Source: Streptomyces sp. GS7 (GTDB lineage Bacteria; Actinomycetota; Actinomycetes; Streptomycetales; Streptomycetaceae). From it: a DNA stretch of 64,000 nucleotides. Positions 39,658-46,579 of the stretch are shown one piece after another (position 1 is the first letter of the stretch; each line of letters opens with the position of its first letter). The DNA lies in NCBI RefSeq assembly GCF_009834125.1, contig NZ_CP047146.1, positions 6,193,501-6,257,500 on the forward strand. Direction: 5' to 3'. The notes below the pieces were generated by a model that saw only the letters and a program-made list of their open reading frames with translations, was not told where the DNA came from and did no database searches. A program made the position numbers and the translations under genes.

Positions 39658-39690
39658 CGGGCCCTTCGGGAATGTTCCCCGAAGGGCCCG
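39658..39690 (+). terminator. Terminator after 39370
   Basis: Perfect 13-bp arms CGGGCCCTTCGGG (39658-39670) and complement (39678-39690), 7-nt loop. The related gene at 44127 is followed by a near-identical hairpin. Confidence 0.75.
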
Positions 39691-39844
39691 TTCGCTTGCG
39701 CCCGACCGATCGAGTCGTAAGCGGTACGGCCGAACGGGTGGTTCACCACGGAGCTCCCGAGCCTGCCCGGGCCCGTTGAGCCCGCTGCCCGCCCGGAACA
39801 TGGGACCGTGCCGGGGCCGATGCCGGTTCCCAACGCTCATAACA

Positions 39845-39911
39845 TCCGGCGCGTCGCTCAGCAACTGCGGATCTTTCGTATTAACTTTCCGCAACTGTAC
39901 GAAGTCGATCG
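39845..39911 (+). promoter_or_regulatory. Conserved promoter block, copy 2 (gene at 39947)
   Basis: TCCGGCGCGTCG at 39845-39856 and GTACGAAGTCGATC from 39897, followed by leader CCGCTCAATC (39925-39934) and GGAGAAGAAATG. The wider gap 39622-39946 otherwise holds only the preceding terminator. Confidence 0.6.
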
Positions 39912-39946
39912 CTCACAGATCGCTCCGCTCAATCTATGGAGAAGAA

Positions 39947-40234
39947 ATGCGCAAGCTTCAGAGAGTTGCTGTCGTCGCCGTTGCCCTCGGTAGCGTCGGC
40001 TTCTTCGGCGCCGGTACCTCGTACGCCTACGGCGGGCAGGGCGGCGAGAACCACGTCAGCGTCGGTCAGGGTTCCCAGTGCCGGTCGCACGACCTGAACG
40101 TCGATGTCCTCGGCGAGGTCGGGATCCTCAACGGCCTGCTGGGCAACGCGATCAACGGCGAGGGCAACGCCGGCTCGCAGGCCACCCCGATCGGGTCGAG
40201 GGTGGGCTGCGACAACAGCGCCCTCAACAAGTAG
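39947..40234 (+). CDS. Small secreted protein, 'CRSHD-NVD' family member 2
   Basis: 95 residues. Signal peptide MRKLQRVAVVAVALGSVGFF to SYA (27). Mature region: SQCRSHDLNVDVLGEVGILN, GLLGNAINGEGNAGSQ and VGCDNSALNK, with two Cys. Its module is the nearest match to the C-terminal domain of 38064. It precedes an MFSR-type gene at 40361, as 38064 does on the other strand, so the two gene pairs look like inverted duplicates. Confidence 0.8.
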   Translation: MRKLQRVAVVAVALGSVGFFGAGTSYAYGGQGGENHVSVGQGSQCRSHDLNVDVLGEVGILNGLLGNAINGEGNAGSQATPIGSRVGCDNSALNK

Positions 40235-40243
40235 CCGGAAGGT

Positions 40244-40278
40244 TTCTGGTGTCCGGTGCACACGCCCGGACACCAGAA
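40244..40278 (+). terminator. Intercistronic hairpin, copy 2
   Basis: Perfect 12-bp arms TTCTGGTGTCCG (40244-40255) and complement (40267-40278), 11-nt loop, 9 nt after the stop of 39947. The following 80 nt, up to the AAAGGAACG ribosome site of 40361, also match the spacer between 38064 and 37934. Confidence 0.65.
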
Positions 40279-40360
40279 CCCGCCGGCATTCTCCAGGCTC
40301 GGGCGCGGACCGGCACTTGCCACTGCACACCCGGGCACCAATCACAAAGGAACGCAGTAC

Positions 40361-40711
40361 ATGTTCAGTCGGAAGAAGATCGCAGCCATCACGGCACTCC
40401 TGGGCGGCCTCGCCGCGACCTGCGCCGTCGTCACCCCGGTGCACGCCGCGGACACCACGGGGCTGTGCCGCCGCGACGTCCAGGGCAATGTCACCTGCCT
40501 CCAGAGAAGCAACGGCCCGACTCAGGACGGGAGCTACACCCTCAACCAGACGCAGAGCTGTAATCCGACGAAGCCCGTGTCCATCCCCGCGCAGGGCGTG
40601 CTCAACCCGGGCAGCACAACGGTCGGGCCCGCGGTGACCTGCTCCAACGTGGCACCTGCACCCGGCGAACAGGCATCTGCGCCCGGCGACCAGCTCCCCG
40701 CTATGGACTGA
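40361..40711 (+). CDS. Small secreted four-Cys protein, 'MFSR' family copy 2
   Basis: 116 residues from ATG 40361. Signal peptide MFSRKKIAAITALLGGLAAT to VHA (29). Mature Cys positions follow copy 1: TGLCRRD, VTCLQRS, TQSCNPT, VTCSNVA. The C-terminal tail is neutral/acidic (PGDQLPAMD) instead of basic. The four Cys probably form two disulfides outside the cell. Function unknown. Confidence 0.75.
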   Translation: MFSRKKIAAITALLGGLAATCAVVTPVHAADTTGLCRRDVQGNVTCLQRSNGPTQDGSYTLNQTQSCNPTKPVSIPAQGVLNPGSTTVGPAVTCSNVAPAPGEQASAPGDQLPAMD

Positions 40712-40791
40712 GGCCCGCTGGCGAGCCACCACCGGCTGCTACCCCCGTTCCGTTTGAACATGGGTGAAGGCTGATAGCACCTCCTCAAAGA

Positions 40792-40832
40792 GTGGATGGC
40801 CGGACCGAGTTGAACTCGGTCCGGCCATCCAC
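40792..40832. terminator. Long bidirectional terminator
   Basis: Perfect inverted repeat with 20-nt arms (40792-40811 and 40813-40832) and almost no spacer, between 40361 (+) and 41151 (-). The remaining 40833-41078 shows no gene. Confidence 0.75.
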
Positions 40833-41078
40833 CGTTCGCTTGCCGCACCAGCACAGGATTCCGGAGGCCCGCCGGCGCCGACCGCTTCCGGATCGGCCGC
40901 CCCGGCACGTCCACTGCCGCCACTTCCCCGCCGACTGCCACCGCGGCCCGGTGCGAACTTCCTGACGCCACGTCACTCTTGCTCGCCAACTTGCCTGCAC
41001 AGCAACAGAATCCCATCGCGAAAGCGGTATCGGTACGTCCGCAAGGCGTCCTCCGCCCTGCGATCGAGACACCGAAAA

Positions 41079-41117
41079 GGGTCCCGGCTCCGGGCTCGTG
41101 GCTCGGATCCGGGACCC
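41079..41117 (-). terminator. Terminator after 41151
   Basis: Perfect 9-bp arms GGGTCCCGG (41079-41087) and complement (41109-41117), 34 nt beyond the minus-strand stop, with A-rich sequence on the far side. Confidence 0.6.
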
Positions 41118-41150
41118 CGGCCGATCGGCTTCTGCGCGATGGTTCGCCGC

Positions 41151-41426
41151 TCAGAAGGCCGCGTTGTCGCAGCGGAAGTTCGAGCCCAGGTGAGTGGGCT
41201 GCGCACCCGGCGAACCCTCGCCGTTGAGGGCGTTGCCCAGAGTGCCGTTGAGCGCCCCGACCGCCCCGAGCACATCGACGTTCATGTCGTGCGACCGGCA
41301 CTCGGTGCCCTGCCTGACGTCGACGTCATGGCCAGGCTCGCCATGGGCGTAGGCGGTGCCTCCGCCGATTGCGCCGACGCTGCCGAGGGCGGCAGCCACG
41401 ACGACAGCCTTGTGGAACTTGCGCAT
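41151..41426 (-). CDS. Small secreted protein, 'CRSHD-NVD' family member 3
   Basis: 91 residues from ATG 41426; leader CCGCTCAATC-ACC-GGAGAAGAA is shared with the other members, but the upstream promoter block is not present. Signal peptide MRKFHKAVVVAAALGSVGAI to AYA (27). Mature region: TECRSHDMNVDVLGAVGALN, GTLGNALNGEGSPGAQ, and FRCDNAAF. The second Cys is preceded by Arg where other copies have Gly. It follows the Pro/Gln-rich gene 41820 on the same strand. Confidence 0.8.
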   Translation of the reverse strand: MRKFHKAVVVAAALGSVGAIGGGTAYAHGEPGHDVDVRQGTECRSHDMNVDVLGAVGALNGTLGNALNGEGSPGAQPTHLGSNFRCDNAAF

Positions 41427-41724
41427 TTCTTCTCCGGTGATTGAGCGGATGAGATGTGGAGTTGGTCGGCTTGTTGCCGTTACGGAAGCCGACTGGGCCG
41501 TGCCGCACGGCGCGGCATCGGCAGACCGGAACGGGCGGGAGACCTCCCGCGCGCCGAACGCAGGAGGCACCCGGGAATCGGGCACGGCAGGCGGGACGAC
41601 GGGCCGGACGATGCCGCGCAAGGTCCGCGGCATACACCTCTGTACGGGGGGAGCGAACTGGTTCTGGCGGTGCGGACGGATCTGCGGGTGCCGCCGGTCA
41701 TGGCGAACCCGATGCGGCGTCAGG

Positions 41725-41749
41725 CGTCGTCCCCTCCAGGGGGGCGACG
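41725..41749 (-). terminator. Terminator after 41820
   Basis: A 10-bp stem CGTCGTCCCC with GGGGCGACG plus one G-T pair, 5-nt loop, about 70 nt past the minus-strand stop. The rest of 41450-41819 shows no gene. Confidence 0.55.
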
Positions 41750-41819
41750 GCAGTCACCCTTGTCCGGCCGCCACTGCCGGGACAGCCCAACGGTGGTGCT
41801 CCGGACCGCCGTTGAACGA

Positions 41820-42692
41820 TCAGGCCATGCGAGGCAGGTCGAGGTTGCCCACCGGAGGCGCCGCGAGCCGCCCGAGCCCGAGCGGGTTGACCTGCGGCAC
41901 GTCGGGGGAGACCAGCGGGTTGACCAGTGGGTTGACCTGCGGGTTGAACTGCGGGTTGACCTGCGGGCCTACCTGGGGAGCCTGCTGCGGGGAGAAGACC
42001 TGCGGCACGGCGACCTGCGGCGCGACCTGGGGGGTGACCGTCGGGGCCGCCTGGGGAGCGACCTGCGGAGCGGACTGCGGAGCCGGTGCGGGGGCAGCCG
42101 CCTGCGGAGCGGACTGCGGGCCCGAAGGCGACCCGACGGAAGCGCGCGCGGCGCCGCCCGAACCGGCCCATGCGCTGGCGTGGGGGCCTTCCTCATGCTG
42201 GGGCTCGTACTGCGGCTGCGGGGCGGGAGCCGGAGGAGCGTACTGCGGCTGCGGCTGCGGAGCCGGCTGCGGAGGAGGAGCCACCTGCTGCGGCGCAGGA
42301 GCCGGAACGTACTGCGGCTGCGGGGCAGGGGCCGGAGGAGCCGGAGGGGCCGGCTGCGGAGCGTACTGCGGCTGCGGAGGTGGAGCCGCCTGCTGCGGGG
42401 CCGGCTGCGGTACGTACTGCGGCTGCGGAGCCGGCTGTGGAGCCGGCTGCTGAGCGTACTGCTGCGGCGCGGGAGCCGGGGCGTACTGCTGCGGCGCAGG
42501 AGCCGGGGCGTACTGCTGCGGCGCGGGAGCCGGGGCGTACTGCTGCGGCGCAGGGCCCGTCGCCTGCGGAGTGGTGGGCGCGGCGGCACCGTTGTACCCG
42601 GCTGGAGCATCGGCGAAGCTCACGCCGGCGCCGATGGCGGACAGACCGCCGGCCGCTGCGACGACGAGAGCGGCCTTGTGAAGCTTGCGCAT
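41820..42692 (-). CDS. Secreted Pro/Gln/Tyr-rich repeat protein
   Basis: 290 residues. Signal peptide 1-28 (MRKLHKAALVVAAAGGLSAI to SFA). Residues ~45-85 are near-perfect nonapeptide repeats of the APAPQQYAP type; the following ~85 residues continue as Pro/Gln/Tyr-rich units; the C-terminal part has NPQFNPQVNPLVNP-type repeats and ends GNLDLPRMA. No Cys and no recognised C-terminal module. The NPQ block is shared with 44127, which carries a Cys module after it. Such chains are extended, wall-spanning and often cross-linkable through Tyr/Gln; a scaffold or adhesive role is a guess. Confidence 0.78.
   Translation of the reverse strand: MRKLHKAALVVAAAGGLSAIGAGVSFADAPAGYNGAAAPTTPQATGPAPQQYAPAPAPQQYAPAPAPQQYAPAPAPQQYAQQPAPQPAPQPQYVPQPAPQQAAPPPQPQYAPQPAPPAPPAPAPQPQYVPAPAPQQVAPPPQPAPQPQPQYAPPAPAPQPQYEPQHEEGPHASAWAGSGGAARASVGSPSGPQSAPQAAAPAPAPQSAPQVAPQAAPTVTPQVAPQVAVPQVFSPQQAPQVGPQVNPQFNPQVNPLVNPLVSPDVPQVNPLGLGRLAAPPVGNLDLPRMA
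42454..42555. repeat. 27-nt coding minisatellite
   Basis: Three full tandem units (42454-42480, 42481-42507, 42508-42534) and a 21-nt partial unit, differing at one base. Each unit keeps the frame and codes for nine residues (PAPAPQQYA) of the gene at 41820. Copy number is expected to vary between strains. Confidence 0.85.
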
Positions 42693-43094
42693 GGAACCTT
42701 CGGCCCTTCATTACCTGTATGGAAAACTGATTACTTATCGCTGTCTTGAGTGCGCAAACAGAGGTAGTACCGGGCTTCACACCCTGCGCACCCCACGCAA
42801 AACCACGACGGAAGCCCCCCGCAGGGCCACGACAACACCCACCGCAAAGCTCTCCGACGTTCCTCGAAGCCGACGACGCACCCCATCGCCCCTCCTCCGA
42901 TTCACGTCGGACAACAAGCCGACATCATCGCCGCAGACCACCCGACGCCAGGAAGGGAACAACCCCGGCGGCCGGCCCGCAGGCCCATTCACTGTCCTCT
43001 CCCAGCGAGGAACGGCAATTCGCCCGACCCGGTCACGGGAACCCATGAACGGTCACCCATTTGCCGAGCAGCATGAATCATTTGGAGTGCCGGC
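42690..43094. repeat. Duplicated upstream segment, copy 1
   Basis: About 400 bp directly upstream of gene 41820 that is repeated, with scattered substitutions and small indels, at 44628-45033 upstream of gene 44127. The first 75 bp and the last 70 bp are nearly identical (for example CGGTCACCCATTTGCC at the distal end). There is no conserved reading frame, so the segment is a duplicated promoter/leader region. Confidence 0.75.
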
Positions 43095-43440
43095 AGCAGA
43101 CATCACAAGGCGCGGTGAACCGGTGCACGCGTCCCACGCCCCCAACCCCGCTACATTTATTGGGGGTTGCCATCACCAGCCAGTTGAATGGTCGGCATCC
43201 GGACATCTGATCCGCCTGGCGGGCGCGTCAAGGAGCCGTAGCCACCGGTGAGCGGGAACCGTTCAAGTACCGGTCCACACAGGAAAGTTGTCTACGCATC
43301 GGCGAAGGCTCCACTTCGCGCGGCTGCGCCATGTGTGAAGATCGGGCGAACTCACAGGTGAACAATGGGCGCTGGTTCGACATCGCCGCGCCTCGGCGCC
43401 TCACTCGTACTGACTACGCGTCCCTTCGGACATCGCACGC
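43095..43440. other. Intergenic remainder without recognisable feature
   Basis: Beyond the duplicated segment the sequence continues to the terminator of gene 43522 with no gene, tRNA or repeat that I can identify. Confidence 0.4.
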
Positions 43441-43451
43441 CGGAACGCCAA

Positions 43452-43498
43452 AAAGGGGTCCCGGCACCGGCCTTGCGGCTCGGCGTCGGGACCCCTTT
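43452..43498 (-). terminator. Terminator after 43522
   Basis: Perfect 12-bp arms AAAGGGGTCCCG (43452-43463) and complement (43487-43498), 24 nt past the minus-strand stop. Confidence 0.7.
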
Positions 43499-43521
43499 GG
43501 GTGACCTGCGAGACTGATCGC

Positions 43522-43803
43522 TCAGAATGCGCTGTTGTCGCAGCCCATGGTCGAGCCCATGTGGGTGGACTGAGCGCCCGGGGAACCCTCACCGTTGAGC
43601 AAGTTGCCCGCCAGGCCGTTGAGGATCCCGACCTCGCCGAGGACATCGACGTTCAGGTCGTGCGACCGGCACTGGGAGCCCTGTTTGATGTTGAACTCGC
43701 CGGCGCCCGGCCCACCACCGCGGGCATTGGCGGTGCCGGCGCCGAGGAAGCCGACGCTACCGATGGCGGCGGCCACGACGGCAGCCTTGTAAAGCTTGCG
43801 CAT
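43522..43803 (-). CDS. Small secreted protein, 'CRSHD-NVD' family member 4
   Basis: 93 residues from ATG 43803 with GGAGAAGAA. Signal peptide MRKLYKAAVVAAAIGSVGFL to ANA (27). Mature region: GSQCRSHDLNVDVLGEVGIL, NGLAGNLLNGEGSPGAQ and STHMGSTMGCDN, nearly the same as member 1 at 36925 over the C-terminal 50 residues. It sits downstream of 44127 on the same strand with its own conserved promoter block. Confidence 0.82.
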   Translation of the reverse strand: MRKLYKAAVVAAAIGSVGFLGAGTANARGGGPGAGEFNIKQGSQCRSHDLNVDVLGEVGILNGLAGNLLNGEGSPGAQSTHMGSTMGCDNSAF

Positions 43804-43859
43804 TTCTTCTCCGGAAGGTTGAGCCGATGTGAAGTGCGATACACCGATGCGTCTCTGAT

Positions 43860-43925
43860 GTACCGACTTCGTACTATCGGAGAGGCTAATACGAAATATC
43901 CAATGATTTTGAGCGACGCGCCGGA
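43860..43925 (-). promoter_or_regulatory. Conserved promoter block, copy 3 (gene at 43803)
   Basis: Read on the minus strand: TCCGGCGCGTCG (43925-43914) and GTACGAAGTCGGTAC (43874-43860), start-to-start 51 nt. TTTCGTATTA between them is also found in copy 2. The remainder of 43804-44126 holds only the terminator of 44127. Confidence 0.6.
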
Positions 43926-44063
43926 TCGCGAGATCGAGAAGCGGGAAGTTGCCCCGGAAGCCAAGTAGTTCACGCATAAACCGGCGCGAACGGACACGGT
44001 CCCCTGCGGTGGCCTGCCGTCCTCAACTCGTAGCGCAGGAGTTGCCGGCTCACGACGCACGAA

Positions 44064-44096
44064 CGGGCCCTTCGAGGAATCTCCTCGAAGGGCCCG
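44064..44096 (-). terminator. Terminator after 44127
   Basis: Perfect 15-bp arms CGGGCCCTTCGAGGA (44064-44078) and complement (44082-44096), 3-nt loop; homologous to the hairpin after 39370. Confidence 0.75.
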
Positions 44097-44126
44097 CAGT
44101 GAGCGTGGCGAACGAAGCGAGTCGCG

Positions 44127-44630
44127 CTACTTTGCCGTGGCGAAGGCGTTGGCCTGGGTGTTGTCCTGGGTGCAGCTGAAGCCCCGGGTTTCAGGCGTGG
44201 CCAGCAGGCCGATGGGGACGTTGGCGTCGAGCAGCGTCTGCGGGCTGCACTCCTGGAACGGACGGAAGAGGTTGTTCTGTTCCCGCGGAGCGGAGTGCGG
44301 CAGGACCTGCGAGACCTGCGGGGAGAGCTGTGGGTTGAACTGCGGGTTGAGCTGCGGGTTGACCTGCGGGGCGGACTGCGGCGGAGCGACGGATTGCGGG
44401 GCGGCGGCCTGGGGAGCGGCCTGCTGCGGACCGCCGTGCGAACCGTAGGCGTGCGACGTGGCCCCGGCGGCCGTCCAGGAGGCGGCCTGGGGGCCTTCGT
44501 TCTGCGGAGCAGTGGGCGGGATGGCGCCGTTGTAACCGACAGGAGCGTCGGCGGAACTCACGCCGGCGCCGACGGTGGACAGACCGCCGGCCGCTGCGAC
44601 GACGAGCGCGATCTGCTGAAGCTTGCGCAT
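44127..44630 (-). CDS. 'FRPYQECSPQT' module fused to a Pro/Gln-rich linker
   Basis: 167 residues. Signal peptide 1-28 (MRKLQQIALVVAAAGGLSTV to SSA), then an ADAPVGYNGA start shared with 41820, a Gln/Pro/Ala linker with NPQLNPQFNPQLSP units (~90-110), and a C-terminal module: NNLFRPFQECSPQTLLDANV, GLLATPETRGFSCTQ. The module is that of 39370. It thus combines the linker of 41820 with the module of 39370. It lies upstream of family-1 gene 43522. Function unknown. Confidence 0.8.
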   Translation of the reverse strand: MRKLQQIALVVAAAGGLSTVGAGVSSADAPVGYNGAIPPTAPQNEGPQAASWTAAGATSHAYGSHGGPQQAAPQAAAPQSVAPPQSAPQVNPQLNPQFNPQLSPQVSQVLPHSAPREQNNLFRPFQECSPQTLLDANVPIGLLATPETRGFSCTQDNTQANAFATAK

Positions 44631-45033
44631 GGAACCTTCGGCCCTTCATTGCCTGTATGGAAAACTGATTATTTATCGCTGTCTTGAGTGCACGAACAGA
44701 GGTAATCCTGAGCTTGAGACCCTGCGCACCCCATGCACATTCACGGCGGAAGCCTCCCGCAGATCCGCGACAACACCCGTGGCGCAGCTTTCCAACGCCC
44801 TTCGAAGCCGACGGCGCACCCCATCGTCCCTCCTCCGATTCGCGTGGGAAAACATGCCCGTATCGTCACCGCAAGACCGGCCGAAGCCAGGAACGACGAC
44901 GGTCCCGGCCGGCGGCCCGCAGGCCCATCACTGTTCTCTCCCAGCGAGGAACGGCAATTCCCCTGACCCGGTCACGGGAACCCATGAACGGTCACCCATT
45001 TGCCCAAGAGCATGAATCATTTGGAGTGCCGGC
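44628..45033. repeat. Duplicated upstream segment, copy 2
   Basis: Partner of 42690-43094, upstream of gene 44127. The homology ends abruptly after TTTGGAGTGCCGGC at 45033, which marks the duplication boundary. Confidence 0.75.
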
Positions 45034-46144
45034 GGCCGTTCTCGTTCGGACGGCCGTGATCTCGGCCTGGGTTCCGGGGAGTTGCCGGGTGGTTGCCACG
45101 GAGCACGCACGGGTAGACCCCTGTGCGGACGACGGCCGCGATGAGGCCGTCCGTCGCGGCTTCGGCGCCCCCGGGGGAATCCCTCTGCGGTCCGGCACGG
45201 CGCGGGGCCCGGTCGTGGCCGACGGCTGCGTGATGGGTATGACGCGAGCTGGCGTCAATTCCGTTGGGAAAAGGGGGCTTTCCGCAGGAGGAGTGCCGGA
45301 TCGCGTCGGTGATCGCTCGCCCGGGGAAGCGGCGTCCACGTGCCGGGAATGGATGACGGCCAGCGTGGAAGGGCTGACAACACGCTGACCGCCGATGTTC
45401 TCCCAGTGGAAAGAACGTCGCCATGCTAAGCCACCGGCAGCCCCTCCCGCGACGGCGGCTCCGCCCAACTCGCTGCGGATTTCGGCATCGACGCCTGGAG
45501 GGCGGGCCGGTTCGTCGTGGTCGGGAACCTTCCGCGCCGAGAGTGATTGTGGTCAACCGCCTGAATCCCCAACCCGAGTGAAGGCATCCGCCAGCGGCTC
45601 GCGCGGTCGTCCGTGCGTGGACCGTGGTCAGCTCGGAGCGCTCGACACGGTGCCTCGGGTCGCCCGGAGTCTGGAGGAGTCCCTCCGGTCGCAGGTCGTG
45701 CGTGGCGGCGCCGAGGGGCGCCTGCCGCCACCCGTGAGCGGCGGCCCGGCTGGTTCTCGAACAGGTGGACGCCGACCCCGCGGCGGTTCGCCCGCCGCGG
45801 GGATGCGACGTGTGACGGGGGTGCCGTTCGCGCGACGCAGCTGACGGGTGCGCAGTGCCATCGGGACGGTTACGACGGTCGGATGACCTCACGTCAGCAG
45901 ACGGGGATCGCCCATTGGGGGGCAATGGGCGGGCACCGCAGGCCGCGGCTGCAGTGGATGTGACCTGCGGCGATCTGACGTGCGGAAGGGCGGAACGGGT
46001 GCGCGGCGGCAGCGGGCACGGCCGGGCCCGCGCCCTCGGATGGCGGTACCGATGAGCGATATGGAGATTATGTGATTAACGTCCTATATCAGCGCGAAGT
46101 GGATCTTTTGATGCCTAGCTCTGAACGACCCAAGGAGGAGAAAA
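45034..46144. other. 1.1-kb region without a supported gene
   Basis: Six-frame reading gives only interrupted, compositionally odd frames. Around 45470-45530 a short stretch (FGIDAWRAGRFVVVGN) faintly recalls the start of riboflavin-type synthases, but it stops after a few codons. A GCCCATTG/CAATGGGC inverted repeat lies at 45910-45930. The last 100 bp are AT-rich and should be the promoter of 46145. It may be debris of one or more lost genes. Confidence 0.45.
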
Positions 46145-46384
46145 ATGCGCAAGCTTCACAAGGCTGCTGCTGTGGCCGCCGTCATCGGCAGCGTCGGATT
46201 CTTCGGCGCCGGTACGGCGTCCGCGCAGCCCGCAGGGGGCCACGGCGGCGGGTGTCACAACCACGAGATCAACGTCGACATCCTCGGCGAGGTCGGGATT
46301 CTCAACGGCCTGCTGGGCAACGCGATCAACGGTGAGGGCAACGCCGGCGGCCAGGTCACCGGTATGGGCAACTGCGGCATGTGA
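46145..46384 (+). CDS. Small secreted protein, 'CRSHD-NVD' family member 5 (divergent)
   Basis: 79 residues from ATG 46145 after AAGGAGGAG, a stronger ribosome site than the other copies. Signal peptide MRKLHKAAAVAAVIGSVGFF to ASA (27). Mature region: GGGCHNHEINVDILGEVGIL, NGLLGNAINGEGNAGGQ and a shortened end TGMGNCGM. The first motif reads C-H-N-H-E instead of C-R-S-H-D, but both Cys are kept. It marks the right edge of the island. Confidence 0.8.
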   Translation: MRKLHKAAAVAAVIGSVGFFGAGTASAQPAGGHGGGCHNHEINVDILGEVGILNGLLGNAINGEGNAGGQVTGMGNCGM

Positions 46385-46412
46385 CGATCGCGCAGTGGCA
46401 TCACCCTTGTCA

Positions 46413-46465
46413 CCGAAACGGGTCTCGGTAGCCGGGCCGCAAACCCGGCGCCGGGCCCGTTTCGG
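46413..46465 (+). terminator. Terminator after 46145
   Basis: Outer arms CCGAAACGGG (46413-46422) and complement (46456-46465) enclose further GC-rich pairing (GCCGGG with CCCGGC). Confidence 0.65.
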
Positions 46466-46579
46466 CGTTCCTGGTCCCGACCCCTCGACGGGCGGGACCG
46501 GGACGGGCCCGGTCCGTGTCCCCGGCCCGGCTGACGCGGGGACGACAAGAGCGCTCTGCCCGCGCGCTAGTGTGCGCGC

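Noticed and set aside
42454..42555. Tandem repeats resembling a CRISPR array
   Set aside because: Units are contiguous without unique spacers, in frame, and code for a repetitive protein; no cas genes are near.
42685..43251. Plus-strand frames in the duplicated segments (also at 44623-45015) as a paralogous protein pair
   Set aside because: The two frames diverge through indels and shifted reading, which is expected for non-coding DNA; conservation is at DNA level and strongest at the ends.
45470..45540. Riboflavin-synthase-like (RibB) remnant
   Set aside because: Similarity covers about 16 residues (IDAWRAGRFVVVG) and ends at a stop; too short to support.
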